A stretch of 64,000 nucleotides of DNA from Streptomyces sp. f51 (GTDB taxonomy: Bacteria > Actinomycetota > Actinomycetes > Streptomycetales > Streptomycetaceae): NCBI RefSeq assembly GCF_037940415.1, contig NZ_CP149798.1, positions 8,028,599 through 8,092,598 on the forward strand, given 5' to 3'. This document shows, piece after piece, positions 50,002-58,952 of this stretch (position 1 is its first letter; every line of letters begins with the position of its first letter). The notes beneath the pieces were generated by a model. That model saw nothing but the letters and a program-made list of their open reading frames with translations, made no database searches and was not told where the DNA came from. The position numbers and the translations under genes are program-made.

Positions 50002-51062
50002 CCGACGAACTGCGATCGCTGGTCCCCCTCGCCCAGCTACTGGAGCGCCTCGCGGGCAGCTACGCGGCAGCCGCCGAATGGACACGGCAGATCGCCAGAG
50101 CCGACACCCTTGACGCCCTCCGCCTGCACGGGGTCGCAGACGATCACGCTACCGCCGTACGCCAGCTCGCCGCCGAGTGCGGCCTACTGGGCTCCGGCCG
50201 GTACGCAGGGCTCGTCCCTGCCCGCCTCTCCCAACTCCAGGTGCTCCTGGACGTCCTGGACGGCCTTGACCCACCGCCCGCAGCACCACCATCCGAGCGC
50301 CCCCTGGCGTTCACCACCCCGCGAGCCGCCGCCCACCTGGTAGCGCCCCCCGTCCGACGCCTGGACCTGCTAGTCCAGGACGTCATCGCCGGAGCCAACA
50401 GCGAACTCCACATCGGCGGCCCCTTTTGGAACCGCCACGGCTGCGACCTACTGCGCGAGGTTCTGCTGCCCGCCGTCGCCGAGCGCCAGGTCGCCGTCCA
50501 CTTCTACGCCCACGATCCGAGCAGCCGGGCCCAACCCCTGAACGACCTCGTCAAAGACTGCGCCGACTACGGAAGAACGTCCTTGTACTGGTGGACCGGG
50601 GCCAATCCCGGCATTATGCACGCCAAGTTTGTGGTAGCCGACCGCGCCACCGGCTACTTCGGCAGCGCGAACCTGTCCTCCCTCGGTCTTCAAGAGCACT
50701 TCGAGATCGGTATGGAACTGGGAAGCACCCAAGCATCCTCACTGGTGGACTTGTGTACCCGCCTACGCGAGGAAGGCTTCTTCACTCAGGTGACTGAGGG
50801 GCCGGGACGCGCACCAGATCCGCCCGTGCTCGTTGAGACCGCCGACGGGAAACGTCGCTTCGGCCAGTTGCGATCCTGGTACACCACCAGGGACGGCCGT
50901 CGTGAAGCGGAAGTGCTGTGCCGTCTCTCGGACGACGCTCTGCGGCCAGCAAGAGTCCGCGTCGATGAGAGCCGCATCGGGCTCTTTCCTGGGGTCAACT
51001 ACGCCAACGTGCCAGCCAACGACGCTTGTGCAGGCGCTGGCGAAACCGGATCCACTGGGTAG
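49998..51062 (+). CDS. drmC: DrmC phospholipase-D-like protein of DISARM
   Basis: The protein has 354 residues. The conserved HKD motif is HAKFVVADRATGYFGSANLSSLGL near residue 208. An upstream degenerate half (ELHIGGPFWNRHGC) gives a PLD fold with one canonical HxK. DrmC belongs to the PLD-nuclease-like proteins and is the third core DISARM gene, although it was reported dispensable for protection in at least one system. ATGA overlaps with drmB. It ends the operon; an ~800-base gap with an IS256 fragment follows before the next genes, which are on the other strand. Confidence 0.9.
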   Translation: MTDELRSLVPLAQLLERLAGSYAAAAEWTRQIARADTLDALRLHGVADDHATAVRQLAAECGLLGSGRYAGLVPARLSQLQVLLDVLDGLDPPPAAPPSERPLAFTTPRAAAHLVAPPVRRLDLLVQDVIAGANSELHIGGPFWNRHGCDLLREVLLPAVAERQVAVHFYAHDPSSRAQPLNDLVKDCADYGRTSLYWWTGANPGIMHAKFVVADRATGYFGSANLSSLGLQEHFEIGMELGSTQASSLVDLCTRLREEGFFTQVTEGPGRAPDPPVLVETADGKRRFGQLRSWYTTRDGRREAEVLCRLSDDALRPARVRVDESRIGLFPGVNYANVPANDACAGAGETGSTG

Positions 51063-51503
51063 GCCCTCATACGAGGTGAACGGCCCCGCGGCCCGCTGTG
51101 GCTCGTGTACGGGCAGAGCTGGGCCGTTGCGGCGTCGATCTCCTGCACGGTGATGTTCTCACTGCCGCTGCGGATCGTAATGACGGAGACTATGGAGAAG
51201 AGACAGGTGAGGACTTTGAAGTAGCTGCCGGTGCACCGGCGCTGGCCCACCGACAGCTCCGCCACCACGACGTCCAGTTCCATCTCATGGAACAGTCCCA
51301 GCGCCCAGCAGCCTTTCGGCGTGCTCGGAAATTCGGGTTGGCAGGCGGTGAAGGCGGCCAGCTGGCCGCCGCGTACCAACCTTGCCTCGATCGCCCCGCA
51401 CCCCCGCTGGGATCTGCCCGATCCCTGCATCCACATTGACCTGGCGCGCGTACCGCGGCGGTACGACCTGCCGGGAGGACCAGCTGATGAGTGCGCGGCC
51501 CGA
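51063..51503. other. gene-poor stretch after drmC
   Basis: No convincing gene is seen in about 440 bases. Open frames on both strands match nothing known to me. An IS256 N-terminal remnant on the minus strand follows at 51504-51656. Confidence 0.35.
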
Positions 51504-51656
51504 TCACGCCCCTGGCAGCAGGCCGCCCTCCCCGGTGAGCTTCACCCCACCGGCCTGGGCCCGGGCGACCAACTCGGCAACCAGCCCGTCATCCACGGCG
51601 CCCGTCCCACTCACAGAGACCTCCCCGGCCGCGATGTCACTCGTCACGTCAGTCAT
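51504..51656 (-). pseudogene. IS256-family transposase, N-terminal remnant
   Basis: On the minus strand the frame starting at 51656 reads MTDVTSDIAAGEVSVSG and then DDGLVAELVARAQAGGVKLT with GEGGLLPGA and a stop at 51504. The VAELVARAQAGGVKLTGEGGLL pattern is the conserved beginning of IS256 transposases. The gene is cut after about 50 residues. Confidence 0.7.
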
Positions 51657-51844
51657 CAACTGTCGCTTCCAGCTCAGGAGTTACACCGCTCACCGTACAG
51701 ACCCAAGCGCCTGGCAGAACGGCTGGGCGGCCGCGGTGCTGCTGACCTGCCTCAGTCTGCCGTGGGTCATCTACATGCTGCCGCCGCGGCTCAGTGACAT
51801 CGGTTTCGACTGGTGGGTCAGGCTGGCTGAGTGGGGACGCGCTG

Positions 51845-53050
51845 TCAGGGGCTGGCCATGGCGGTGTTGATGGCGTTGGCGACGTCGGGGTTTTCCCAGT
51901 AGGCGGAGTGTGTCCAGAGGCCGGAGCTTGCCGTGTGGGGTACGGGGATGTCGTGGGGGGGTGTGCCGTCGTGGAGGCGGAAGAGGTTGGATGCGATGAA
52001 GGCGAGCAGGTCGAGGGGTTCCCAGAGGTTGGTCCATTGGTGCAGTGATTCGGGGAGTACGACGGCGCCGTTGCCGGCATAGGGGGAGAGTTGTCCGCCG
52101 CGTGGGTCGCATGCGTGGAAGAAGGCTGGCTGGGAGCCGAAGGTGAGCAGGGAGCTGGTCCATAGCGGGTGGGTGGCGGTGGCCATGTCGACGGCGATGA
52201 CTCCGCCGAGGCTGTGGGCGACGATGCGGACGGGGCGATCGGGGGTGCGGCCGAGGTCGGGGTCCACCGCTTTGATGGTTTCCTGTACCCGGGCGTGGAT
52301 GGCTGCTTGGTGGCGTTGGTAGACGAGCACGTCGCCGAGGAAGCGAGTGGTGCCGGGGCCGAACCCGGTGCGTAGCGCGTGGTTGATCCTGCCTGCGGTG
52401 GCCTGGATGGCGGCGCCAGCCACTCGGTCCAGGTCCTGCAGACGGCGGCGAACCAAGGCTCGAAGACCTCTGCCCCTCCCGGCGCCGTCGCGAAGTTCCT
52501 CATGGCCGTCGTTGAGGCATGCGGAGTCGATGAGAGCTTCGGCGAGGGACCGTCCGGTCGCCAGCAGCAGTCTGGCGTCGCCTGTGCGGCACAACCACTG
52601 GGTTTCGGGCCACTCCTCTTCGAGGTATTCCAGGACCTCGTTGGGATCGGGCCGCTCATCGTCACCGTCCCGCAGAGCAAACCCTGAAACTTCCGCGTCC
52701 TCGGTTAGGCGTGCGCGGACCGCAGACTCCAGCGTGTTCCATTGCCCTCGGCGGTCTGTCGGTGCCACGAGTACAGACAGCAGCACCGACGCGTCTACCT
52801 GGTCGGGTCCTGTTTCACCGCGATCACGCAGTTCGGCACCGGTCGCCTCGACGCGGCTGGCGGCTGCGGGAGGCAGCGTGAGGTTGATGAACCGGTCTTC
52901 CGCGCCGAGATCCCCCCAGTAGACCGGCACCATCTTCACACCGGAGGCGGCCTCAAGGGACGCGACGGCCTTCACAAAGCTGTCCCGGTCGCGGTTGGCG
53001 ACCCCGTGGATGACGAACACCGGAGCGTCCATGCCGTGCTGCTCTTTCAT
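51845..53050 (-). CDS. alpha/beta hydrolase paired with a CHAT protease
   Basis: The protein has 401 residues. The N-terminus has an oxyanion-type VFVIHGVANRDRDS. The nucleophile elbow is VRIVAHSLGGVIAVDM with Ser280, and a late histidine may be in SSGLWTHSAYWENPDV. The fold resembles lipases and esterases with an AHSLGG elbow. The inserted region (residues about 100-230) is family-specific. No signal peptide or transmembrane helix is seen. Its start overlaps the stop of the CHAT gene as ATGA, so the two are co-expressed. It may act as an effector hydrolase whose activity is controlled by proteolysis, or as a partner of the protease; both are inferences. Confidence 0.8.
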   Translation of the reverse strand: MKEQHGMDAPVFVIHGVANRDRDSFVKAVASLEAASGVKMVPVYWGDLGAEDRFINLTLPPAAASRVEATGAELRDRGETGPDQVDASVLLSVLVAPTDRRGQWNTLESAVRARLTEDAEVSGFALRDGDDERPDPNEVLEYLEEEWPETQWLCRTGDARLLLATGRSLAEALIDSACLNDGHEELRDGAGRGRGLRALVRRRLQDLDRVAGAAIQATAGRINHALRTGFGPGTTRFLGDVLVYQRHQAAIHARVQETIKAVDPDLGRTPDRPVRIVAHSLGGVIAVDMATATHPLWTSSLLTFGSQPAFFHACDPRGGQLSPYAGNGAVVLPESLHQWTNLWEPLDLLAFIASNLFRLHDGTPPHDIPVPHTASSGLWTHSAYWENPDVANAINTAMASP

Positions 53051-55110
53051 GTGCGGGTGATGTGGGCTGTCGCGTCAGGGCTGCCGTAGATGGCGTAGGC
53101 CAACCAGCTCGGGTCGCCCTGGTGGCCGCTGATGGCCTGTCGTGCTTCGAGTGATGCTTCGCCAAGCGAGTGGTGTTCAGCGAGGAGGCCGTGGTAGAAG
53201 ACGTCGGCAAAATCGAGAGCGGACTGCGAACGTACCGGCCACAGTGTCCCGATGAATGCACCCGCGCCAGCTTGGAGGAATTGCGGGGCCCAACCGAGAG
53301 TCTCACCGAACCAGCTGATCTCTCCGGCTGTGCGGCAGGCGTTGAAGAACACCAGCGGATGGTGCGTGCGAAGGCTCTGCAGTTGGGCGGAGGCGGCCAG
53401 ATCGAGCGGGTCGAAGGGCCCGTCATCCATGGTGACGCTGGAGCCGCTGGAAGACGTGAAGCTGTTGTGACAGGCGAAGTGCAGCGCGCCGGCATGACCC
53501 TGCTTGATTAGCGTGGTGAGCTCTTCGCCCTTGGTCAGGATCCCGTGGTCCCGCACCCCTGATCCGAACTGGTCACGCACCATCCGGACCTCTTCATCGC
53601 TGTGGGTGGGAGAACCATGAGGGACGACGAAGGCCACGCTAGGCAGGTCGAGCTCTCGAACGCGGTCCTGGCCGAAGACACGGCGCGCAACGGGAACCCA
53701 CTCGGCCAGGAAGCCATGGTCGCCGTGCTGTTTGTCGAGCGGATACAACAATTCCCAGGGCACTGCATCGTGTTCCCCCACCACCGTGAAAGAGGAGATG
53801 CGGTCTGCCACGTCCCAGAACTGGCGCTGCACTGCCTCGGGAACGGCTGAGGTCCACAGTTTGGTCCCATGATTGCGCAGCCTTTCCCGAAGCTGTTTGG
53901 GGTCACGTTTGCTATCACCGCGGGCCGCTGCCCGGAGCTCCTTATAGATCTCCTCCGCTTCTCGGCGGGGATCTCCCGCCCGGAAGCTGCCGCTTTCGGG
54001 AGCGTGAGACGTTTCGCTCAACAACTGGAAGCTGAAGGCGTCGTCGCGATCCCTCACAACCTGCAGTGTGACCTCACCGGGGTCAAATGCCACCGAGGGC
54101 AGTGGGGCTGAGCACTTTGGTCCGTCCCTGGTATCGCCCTGGTGCGCGACTGAGATCTGGCATCGGACGTCGCCGAGGTATGTCCCTCCCCGATATGCGC
54201 GGACCGTCACTTCATGTAGGCCGGGCGTATCAGCTCTGAACCCGAACCGCAGAACATCCGAGTCCTGGCCGGGGTAGATCGTCAGCTCCTGCTGCATATC
54301 GCCGAGGTCCAGCAAGCCTGGGGCATGGACGGAGACCGTCACGCGAACGCCTTCCGGCGGTACCGAGACTTCACGGAGCGCTGCGCCGCGGTCGGAGCCG
54401 CAGACTATCTGCACGTGCAAGGGAACGATCCGCCCCACAGCTGTCTGCTCCGCCAGCTCCGCCACCAGTCGGCGGGCCTCTGTCTCACCCGGAGCTTGGT
54501 GGTTGAACCGATCCAGACTCGGCCCGGGCGGCGCGGGGACAGGGCCATGCACGGGCGGCGCCGGGTCAGGGCTGTGCACCTCGACGTCGCCTCGGGGCAG
54601 GTACGCACCCCCACCGGGCGATCCTTGTGCGGCCCTCGGACAAAATGTTGCCCCGCTCCGGGTCCTCCTGATGCTCACGGCACTGGTGGCCGTCAGTGCC
54701 CAGATGATGAAGACATACAGGGCGATCGCGATGACCGACCAGATCGGGTAGTACGGCAGCGATAGGAAGTTCGTGATGATGAGCATTCCCGCGATCGTGA
54801 CGCCGATGATCCGCCAATGGATGTCGATGATCCGCCAGAGGAGCAAGGCTCTGAACAGGCTTATACCCACGAGGATGGCCAGGGATCCGAGGATGAGGTG
54901 GAACCAGCCCCAGCCGGTCACGTCGTATTTGAACGTGTAGTTCGGTGGTCTCGCGAAGATGTCGTCGTCTGCGATGCCCATGATGCCTTGGAGGAGGTCC
55001 GTGACACCGGTGATGATCAGCATGACTGCGGAGAAGACCCCGCGACCGAAGTCTCTCGGCTGAGTTGTCGCCGGAGCTGTCTCGGAGCGGTGGGCGCTTG
55101 TCTGTGTCAT
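53047..55110 (-). CDS. membrane-anchored CHAT-domain (caspase-like) protease
   Basis: The protein has 687 residues. Four transmembrane helices (about 24-47, 66-91, 100-118, 122-141) form a unit resembling DUF7144-type membrane proteins (TGWGWFHLILGSLAI, LPYYPIWSVIAIALYVFIIWAL). A Pro-rich linker follows (about 165-195). The middle region (about 220-400) has beta-sandwich-like patterns. The C-terminal CHAT domain has the catalytic pair His548 in ALHFACHNSF and Cys592 in VFFNACRTAG. CHAT proteases are caspase relatives, often in bacterial immunity and conflict systems. It is the first gene of an operon with the alpha/beta hydrolase and lies next to DISARM. The substrate could be the hydrolase or another host protein. 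Confidence 0.85.
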   Translation of the reverse strand: MTQTSAHRSETAPATTQPRDFGRGVFSAVMLIITGVTDLLQGIMGIADDDIFARPPNYTFKYDVTGWGWFHLILGSLAILVGISLFRALLLWRIIDIHWRIIGVTIAGMLIITNFLSLPYYPIWSVIAIALYVFIIWALTATSAVSIRRTRSGATFCPRAAQGSPGGGAYLPRGDVEVHSPDPAPPVHGPVPAPPGPSLDRFNHQAPGETEARRLVAELAEQTAVGRIVPLHVQIVCGSDRGAALREVSVPPEGVRVTVSVHAPGLLDLGDMQQELTIYPGQDSDVLRFGFRADTPGLHEVTVRAYRGGTYLGDVRCQISVAHQGDTRDGPKCSAPLPSVAFDPGEVTLQVVRDRDDAFSFQLLSETSHAPESGSFRAGDPRREAEEIYKELRAAARGDSKRDPKQLRERLRNHGTKLWTSAVPEAVQRQFWDVADRISSFTVVGEHDAVPWELLYPLDKQHGDHGFLAEWVPVARRVFGQDRVRELDLPSVAFVVPHGSPTHSDEEVRMVRDQFGSGVRDHGILTKGEELTTLIKQGHAGALHFACHNSFTSSSGSSVTMDDGPFDPLDLAASAQLQSLRTHHPLVFFNACRTAGEISWFGETLGWAPQFLQAGAGAFIGTLWPVRSQSALDFADVFYHGLLAEHHSLGEASLEARQAISGHQGDPSWLAYAIYGSPDATAHITRT

Positions 55111-55900
55111 GGCGTCTCCTCAGGGTTCGATCGAGGGTTCGCCCGAGTCGAGTCCGTCCTGCAGGAATCTGCGGGCTGTGCCTAGAACGTTCATCGTGAA
55201 CCGCACGACGCCCAGGGATGCGGTTGCTCAAGGCGCGACAGCCCTCTTGGACCGGGCTGCTTCAGATCGTTCTTCTGCGGTGAAGACCGTGGATCTGTCA
55301 AGACAGTCTTGGGAAGAAGCACTGGCCGGCGGGGCACCGAGGTGTCTTGGCCAAGTAGTAATTCTCGACCGGAACGAACTCCGGCTCTGGCCTGCACGAC
55401 GGCGTTGGCAGCTGTAGCGGCTAGCGCCAGACGCTTGGGCCCTATCTCGTGCCTCCTCGCGTACCGCCCTGGAATGTGATCTCGGCGCTTTACCCGGAGC
55501 TACTACCAACGATACGGATCATCACGGGGTACGCATCATGGGCGTGGTTGGGTCTCGGTTTGCTGTGGCGCTGTTCTGGCTTTGTGGTGGGGTGCGTCGG
55601 CTGGTGGCCCTGTCCGGTGCCGGTGGGATCGGCGCCCTTTTCTGCACAGGAATCTGCAGGGAAACGCGCTGGGTGCGAAGGTCGGCGAAACGATCCAGGC
55701 GGAACGCGTCTGCCCCGGCCCGGGGGCGGCGCGTGGCCCTATCTCTCTTTTCGCCGCCGGATCCTGGCACCTTTCTCGGGCGCTCCGGGTGCGGCGAAGG
55801 CGGCCGGGCATGCAGATGGCCTAGGAGACTTACGTCGCCTCGCACGCGGGGCCACGGCAGCGCGCGACGCAAGCCGCACCAGTTCCTACGGTTGCCTCTT
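55111..55900. other. gene-poor spacer between the CHAT operon and tpg
   Basis: No convincing gene is seen in about 790 bases. The part next to 55110 is the promoter region of the CHAT operon, which reads leftwards. Frames near 55500-55870 are only fragments without family likeness. Confidence 0.35.
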
Positions 55901-56458
55901 CTACAGGTCGAACCGGAGGTCGACGAGGTCGGTGAGTTTCACTTCGAGGCCGTGGGCGCGGCGGCCGCCGTCGCGGAAATACACCTCACCGAGGGCTTCG
56001 GCGGCGATCTGGCGCAGGTCGTCCTCGTCGACGCCGTCCTGCTGGGCCTGGAAGAGGCGGGCGGCGTGGTGGGGCGGCAAGGGGAGGGTGAGGTGGCGGA
56101 CGCGGGACTGGTCGGTGCTGTCGCCCGCGGCGGTGTACCCGAACCGGCCCTGGACGTCGATCATGATGCCGTTCGTGGTGGCAGCGGCCTGCTTGGCCCG
56201 AGCCCTGACCTGCGGCTGCCACCGGCTGCGAACCTCAAGCTCCAGCCGCTCGGCGAGCTGCGGCCGCGGCTTTCTGATCTGGTTGTTCACGTACCGCTCG
56301 ACGGTGCGCTGGCTGATGCCGAGGAGTTCGGCCACCCGTGCGGTGCTGTGCTGGTGCTGGCGGACCAGGTAACGCATCTGCGCTCCGGCGGACTTGGGCA
56401 GCGGGCGGGTGAACGCGCCCTGCACAGCCTTGTCGAGTTCTTCCGCGACGGTGACCAT
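55901..56458 (-). CDS. tpg: telomere terminal protein Tpg
   Basis: The protein has 185 residues, as usual for Tpg (184-185). The N-terminus has AFTRPLPKSAGAQMRYLV. A helix-turn-helix follows (ARVAELLGISQRTVERYVNN), then WQPQVRARAKQAA, GYTAAGDSTDQSRV, and the conserved end YFRDGGRRAHGLEVKLTD. Tpg is covalently attached to the 5' ends of linear Streptomyces replicons and primes end patching. Deoxynucleotidylation uses a Thr in characterised Tpg. It lies 12 bases downstream of tap on the same strand, so both are made from one transcript, the canonical tap-tpg arrangement. Confidence 0.9.
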   Translation of the reverse strand: MVTVAEELDKAVQGAFTRPLPKSAGAQMRYLVRQHQHSTARVAELLGISQRTVERYVNNQIRKPRPQLAERLELEVRSRWQPQVRARAKQAAATTNGIMIDVQGRFGYTAAGDSTDQSRVRHLTLPLPPHHAARLFQAQQDGVDEDDLRQIAAEALGEVYFRDGGRRAHGLEVKLTDLVDLRFDL

Positions 56459-56470
56459 GCTGTCCCCCTT

Positions 56471-58756
56471 CTATTTCCCGGTGTCCGGGCCGTCGGCCCG
56501 GCCGGTCTTGATGTAGCGGGCGAGGTTGGCGATGTGGCCGTCGCCGCCGAGTTCCTCGGACTTCTCCGCTCCCCACAGCACGCTCTGGGTGCCCTCGTGC
56601 TTGACCATCCCCGGAGACACGCCGAGCCGGAAGCTGCCCGCGACGGTCTTGCCGTCGGCGCCGTAGGGCAGGACCTCCAGGGGGCTGGGTCCGTCGGCGG
56701 CGTACACGGCGCAGTCGGAGAGGACCGCGATGGGGTAGCGGCCGGTGGCCGTGGCGAGGTTGAGCATCTTGCGGTGCATGTTGATGCGGGCACGGGAGAT
56801 GACGGCGGCGCGGATGTCGGGGCGCCAGGTCGGGCGGGCCAGCGCGGGCCAGGTGTGGCCCGGCTTCCAGCCCCCGCCGCGCGCCTTCTCCTGCAATTTG
56901 CCGATGCCGCCCTTGACGGTCATCTTCACCGCGTCCAGGACGATCGCCAGTTCCGGATCGCGCTGCTTGTAGCCGTCCATCGCCTCAAGGAACTCCCGCG
57001 GGCCCAGTTTCTCGCCCACGCCCAGATCGGCCATGGTGGCGACGTAGGCGTCGCGCAGCCGCTTGTACCAGCCGTCCAGGTACCGGCCGCTGTCGTGGCG
57101 CAGCCAGCCCTCGAGCGGGGCAACCTGGTAGCCGAGTTCGACGGCGTAGGCGACGGTCGGGGTGGCGTACCAGGCCGGACCGGTGGGGCGTTCCCCGGTC
57201 GGTGTGAATGCGCTGGGCAGCAGGTCGCCGTCCAGGTCGCGCCACTGCTTGCCGATCTTCACCCGGGACGGGTCGACGTGGGAGAGGTCGACCAGCCAGG
57301 AGCCGGGCACCGCCGCGTCGAACCCCGGACGCACGACGTGCACCGGGGGAGTGGACAGGCCGACGACCGCACCGTTGGCGGCCGCGCCGAACGCCAGGTT
57401 TACGTCGATGCCGACCAGGTGGCGCTGCATGCACTCGGCTTCCGTCATCTCCCGCGCCCAGTCGTAAGCCTCCTCCATCAGCTTCTCCTCGGGCCCGCGC
57501 ACGTGGAAGCGGGGCAGACCCGCGAGCACAGGGTGGCCGTCGGTCGCCTCGCACGGCGCCGGATCCAGGGCTTCGGTTCCCAGCGATCCGGGCCGCAGCT
57601 CGCGGTGCCGCTTACCGTTCTCGTCGGGCTCGCTCGCACGGGTCGGCGGGTTGAGCGCCGTCATCAGGTGAAGCCCCGTCACCGCCGTGGTCCCCACCGG
57701 GGTGACGACCCGCTGCGCGTACACGCCCAGCACCCGCGCGAGCTCCGCCGGACCAAGCTGCGCCGCATGTCCCCAGGCACGGTCGTCGAGAGCGTGCCAG
57801 GAGGGGATGCACAACTGCACGCAACTGCGTCGGCCCCCCTGCGCGGGACGGTAGATCCGCGCCCACGGCCCGAATCCCCGCTTAGTGAGCTGCCACTCGG
57901 CACGCTCGAGCTGGCCCAGCACCTTGTGCCCCTCCGGAAGCCGCCCGGCGAGCCGCGCCGACTCCGGCAGCTGGGCGGGCAGACCGTAGCGCTCACACGC
58001 CGCCCCGGTCAGCACCAGCAGCGGATCGGCATCCCTGCCCGAACCGTGCAGCCGCTCCGCCCCCAACTGCGCCTCTCCCAGCGCCCACTCGACCAGAGCG
58101 GGCAGCGACTTGGCGGGCACGTCCAGGAGCAGACCCCCGACACCGTAACCAGTCACCTGCCCGTCCGCGTCGGCATCCAGGACCAGCAGCGGACCGTGCC
58201 CGTGCTGCCCGTGCGCGGGCCCGCCATCGGGCGTACGGACAGCGGCCTTCGGCGCGCCCGGACGCCGCGATGACGGACGGGACGGCGCGGCAGCAGGCGC
58301 CGGATGAGGCGACCGGGCGGCGGCACCGGCCTCGGAGGCCGGAACGGGGGAGGCAGCGGGGGAAGGGGCGGGCGTGGCTGTCGCCTTCACGGGTCGCGGT
58401 TCCGCCGCGCCGGACGCCGCCGCGCCGGACGCCGCCGCGCCGGACGCCGCCGCGCTGGACGCCTCCGGTGCGGGGGCCTCGGGCTGCGGGACTGCGGTGG
58501 GAGCGGCGGTCTCCACGGCCGGGTAGAGGAGGGCGAGTTGGGCGAGCAGGCGCGCGTACGCCTCTCGCTGCGGAGGCCTCGGTTCGGCCTTGCCCGACTC
58601 CCAGCCGCCGATCGTGGCCCGCCGGACGTCGAGGGCCGCGGCCACCTCGTCCAGGGTCAGGGCGTGCGCTTGGCGCAGGCGCCTGCGTTCGGCCGGCGGC
58701 GGCAGCGGGGACCGGGACGCGATCAGCGCGTCGACCGCGTCGAAGAGCTCGGACAT
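56471..58756 (-). CDS. tap: telomere-associated protein Tap
   Basis: The protein has 761 residues. The N-terminal XRE-type helix-turn-helix (RRRLRQAHALTLDEVAAALDV and RATIGGWESGKAEP) opens the protein. An Ala/Ser/Pro-rich linker follows, with an exact ASGAA repeat (about residues 103-118). The remaining 560 residues form the conserved Tap body, including TGYGVGGLLLDVPAKSLP and RARINMHRKMLNLATA. Tap binds the 3' overhang of the telomere and positions Tpg for end patching. It precedes tpg and diverges from the ttrA-like helicase gene. The N-terminal DNA-binding domain may also act on the operator-like repeats in that 196-base divergent gap. Confidence 0.9.
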   Translation of the reverse strand: MSELFDAVDALIASRSPLPPPAERRRLRQAHALTLDEVAAALDVRRATIGGWESGKAEPRPPQREAYARLLAQLALLYPAVETAAPTAVPQPEAPAPEASSAAASGAAASGAAASGAAEPRPVKATATPAPSPAASPVPASEAGAAARSPHPAPAAAPSRPSSRRPGAPKAAVRTPDGGPAHGQHGHGPLLVLDADADGQVTGYGVGGLLLDVPAKSLPALVEWALGEAQLGAERLHGSGRDADPLLVLTGAACERYGLPAQLPESARLAGRLPEGHKVLGQLERAEWQLTKRGFGPWARIYRPAQGGRRSCVQLCIPSWHALDDRAWGHAAQLGPAELARVLGVYAQRVVTPVGTTAVTGLHLMTALNPPTRASEPDENGKRHRELRPGSLGTEALDPAPCEATDGHPVLAGLPRFHVRGPEEKLMEEAYDWAREMTEAECMQRHLVGIDVNLAFGAAANGAVVGLSTPPVHVVRPGFDAAVPGSWLVDLSHVDPSRVKIGKQWRDLDGDLLPSAFTPTGERPTGPAWYATPTVAYAVELGYQVAPLEGWLRHDSGRYLDGWYKRLRDAYVATMADLGVGEKLGPREFLEAMDGYKQRDPELAIVLDAVKMTVKGGIGKLQEKARGGGWKPGHTWPALARPTWRPDIRAAVISRARINMHRKMLNLATATGRYPIAVLSDCAVYAADGPSPLEVLPYGADGKTVAGSFRLGVSPGMVKHEGTQSVLWGAEKSEELGGDGHIANLARYIKTGRADGPDTGK

Positions 58757-58802
58757 GGGACACCTCCGGTACCAACCCTATCCCATGGATCGCACATTCT
58801 GC

Positions 58803-58830
58803 GTACGGATACCGTACTTTTCGCGTACGA
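58803..58830. promoter_or_regulatory. GTACG repeats between tap and ttrA
   Basis: GTACGG-ATA-CCGTAC (58803-58817) is an inverted repeat, and another GCGTACGA follows at 58823-58830. They lie in the divergent promoter region and could be bound by the helix-turn-helix of Tap or by another regulator. Confidence 0.5.
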
Positions 58831-58952
58831 ATGATGGGCGGGCTGGTAGGGTGCTCGATTGGTGGGGCTTCAATGGGGTCGCACCGACCTCGACCTCCCC
58901 GACCGCGGCGGCCGTCCGGCTGCCGCCCTGTTCTCGGATTGAGGAAGCCCGC

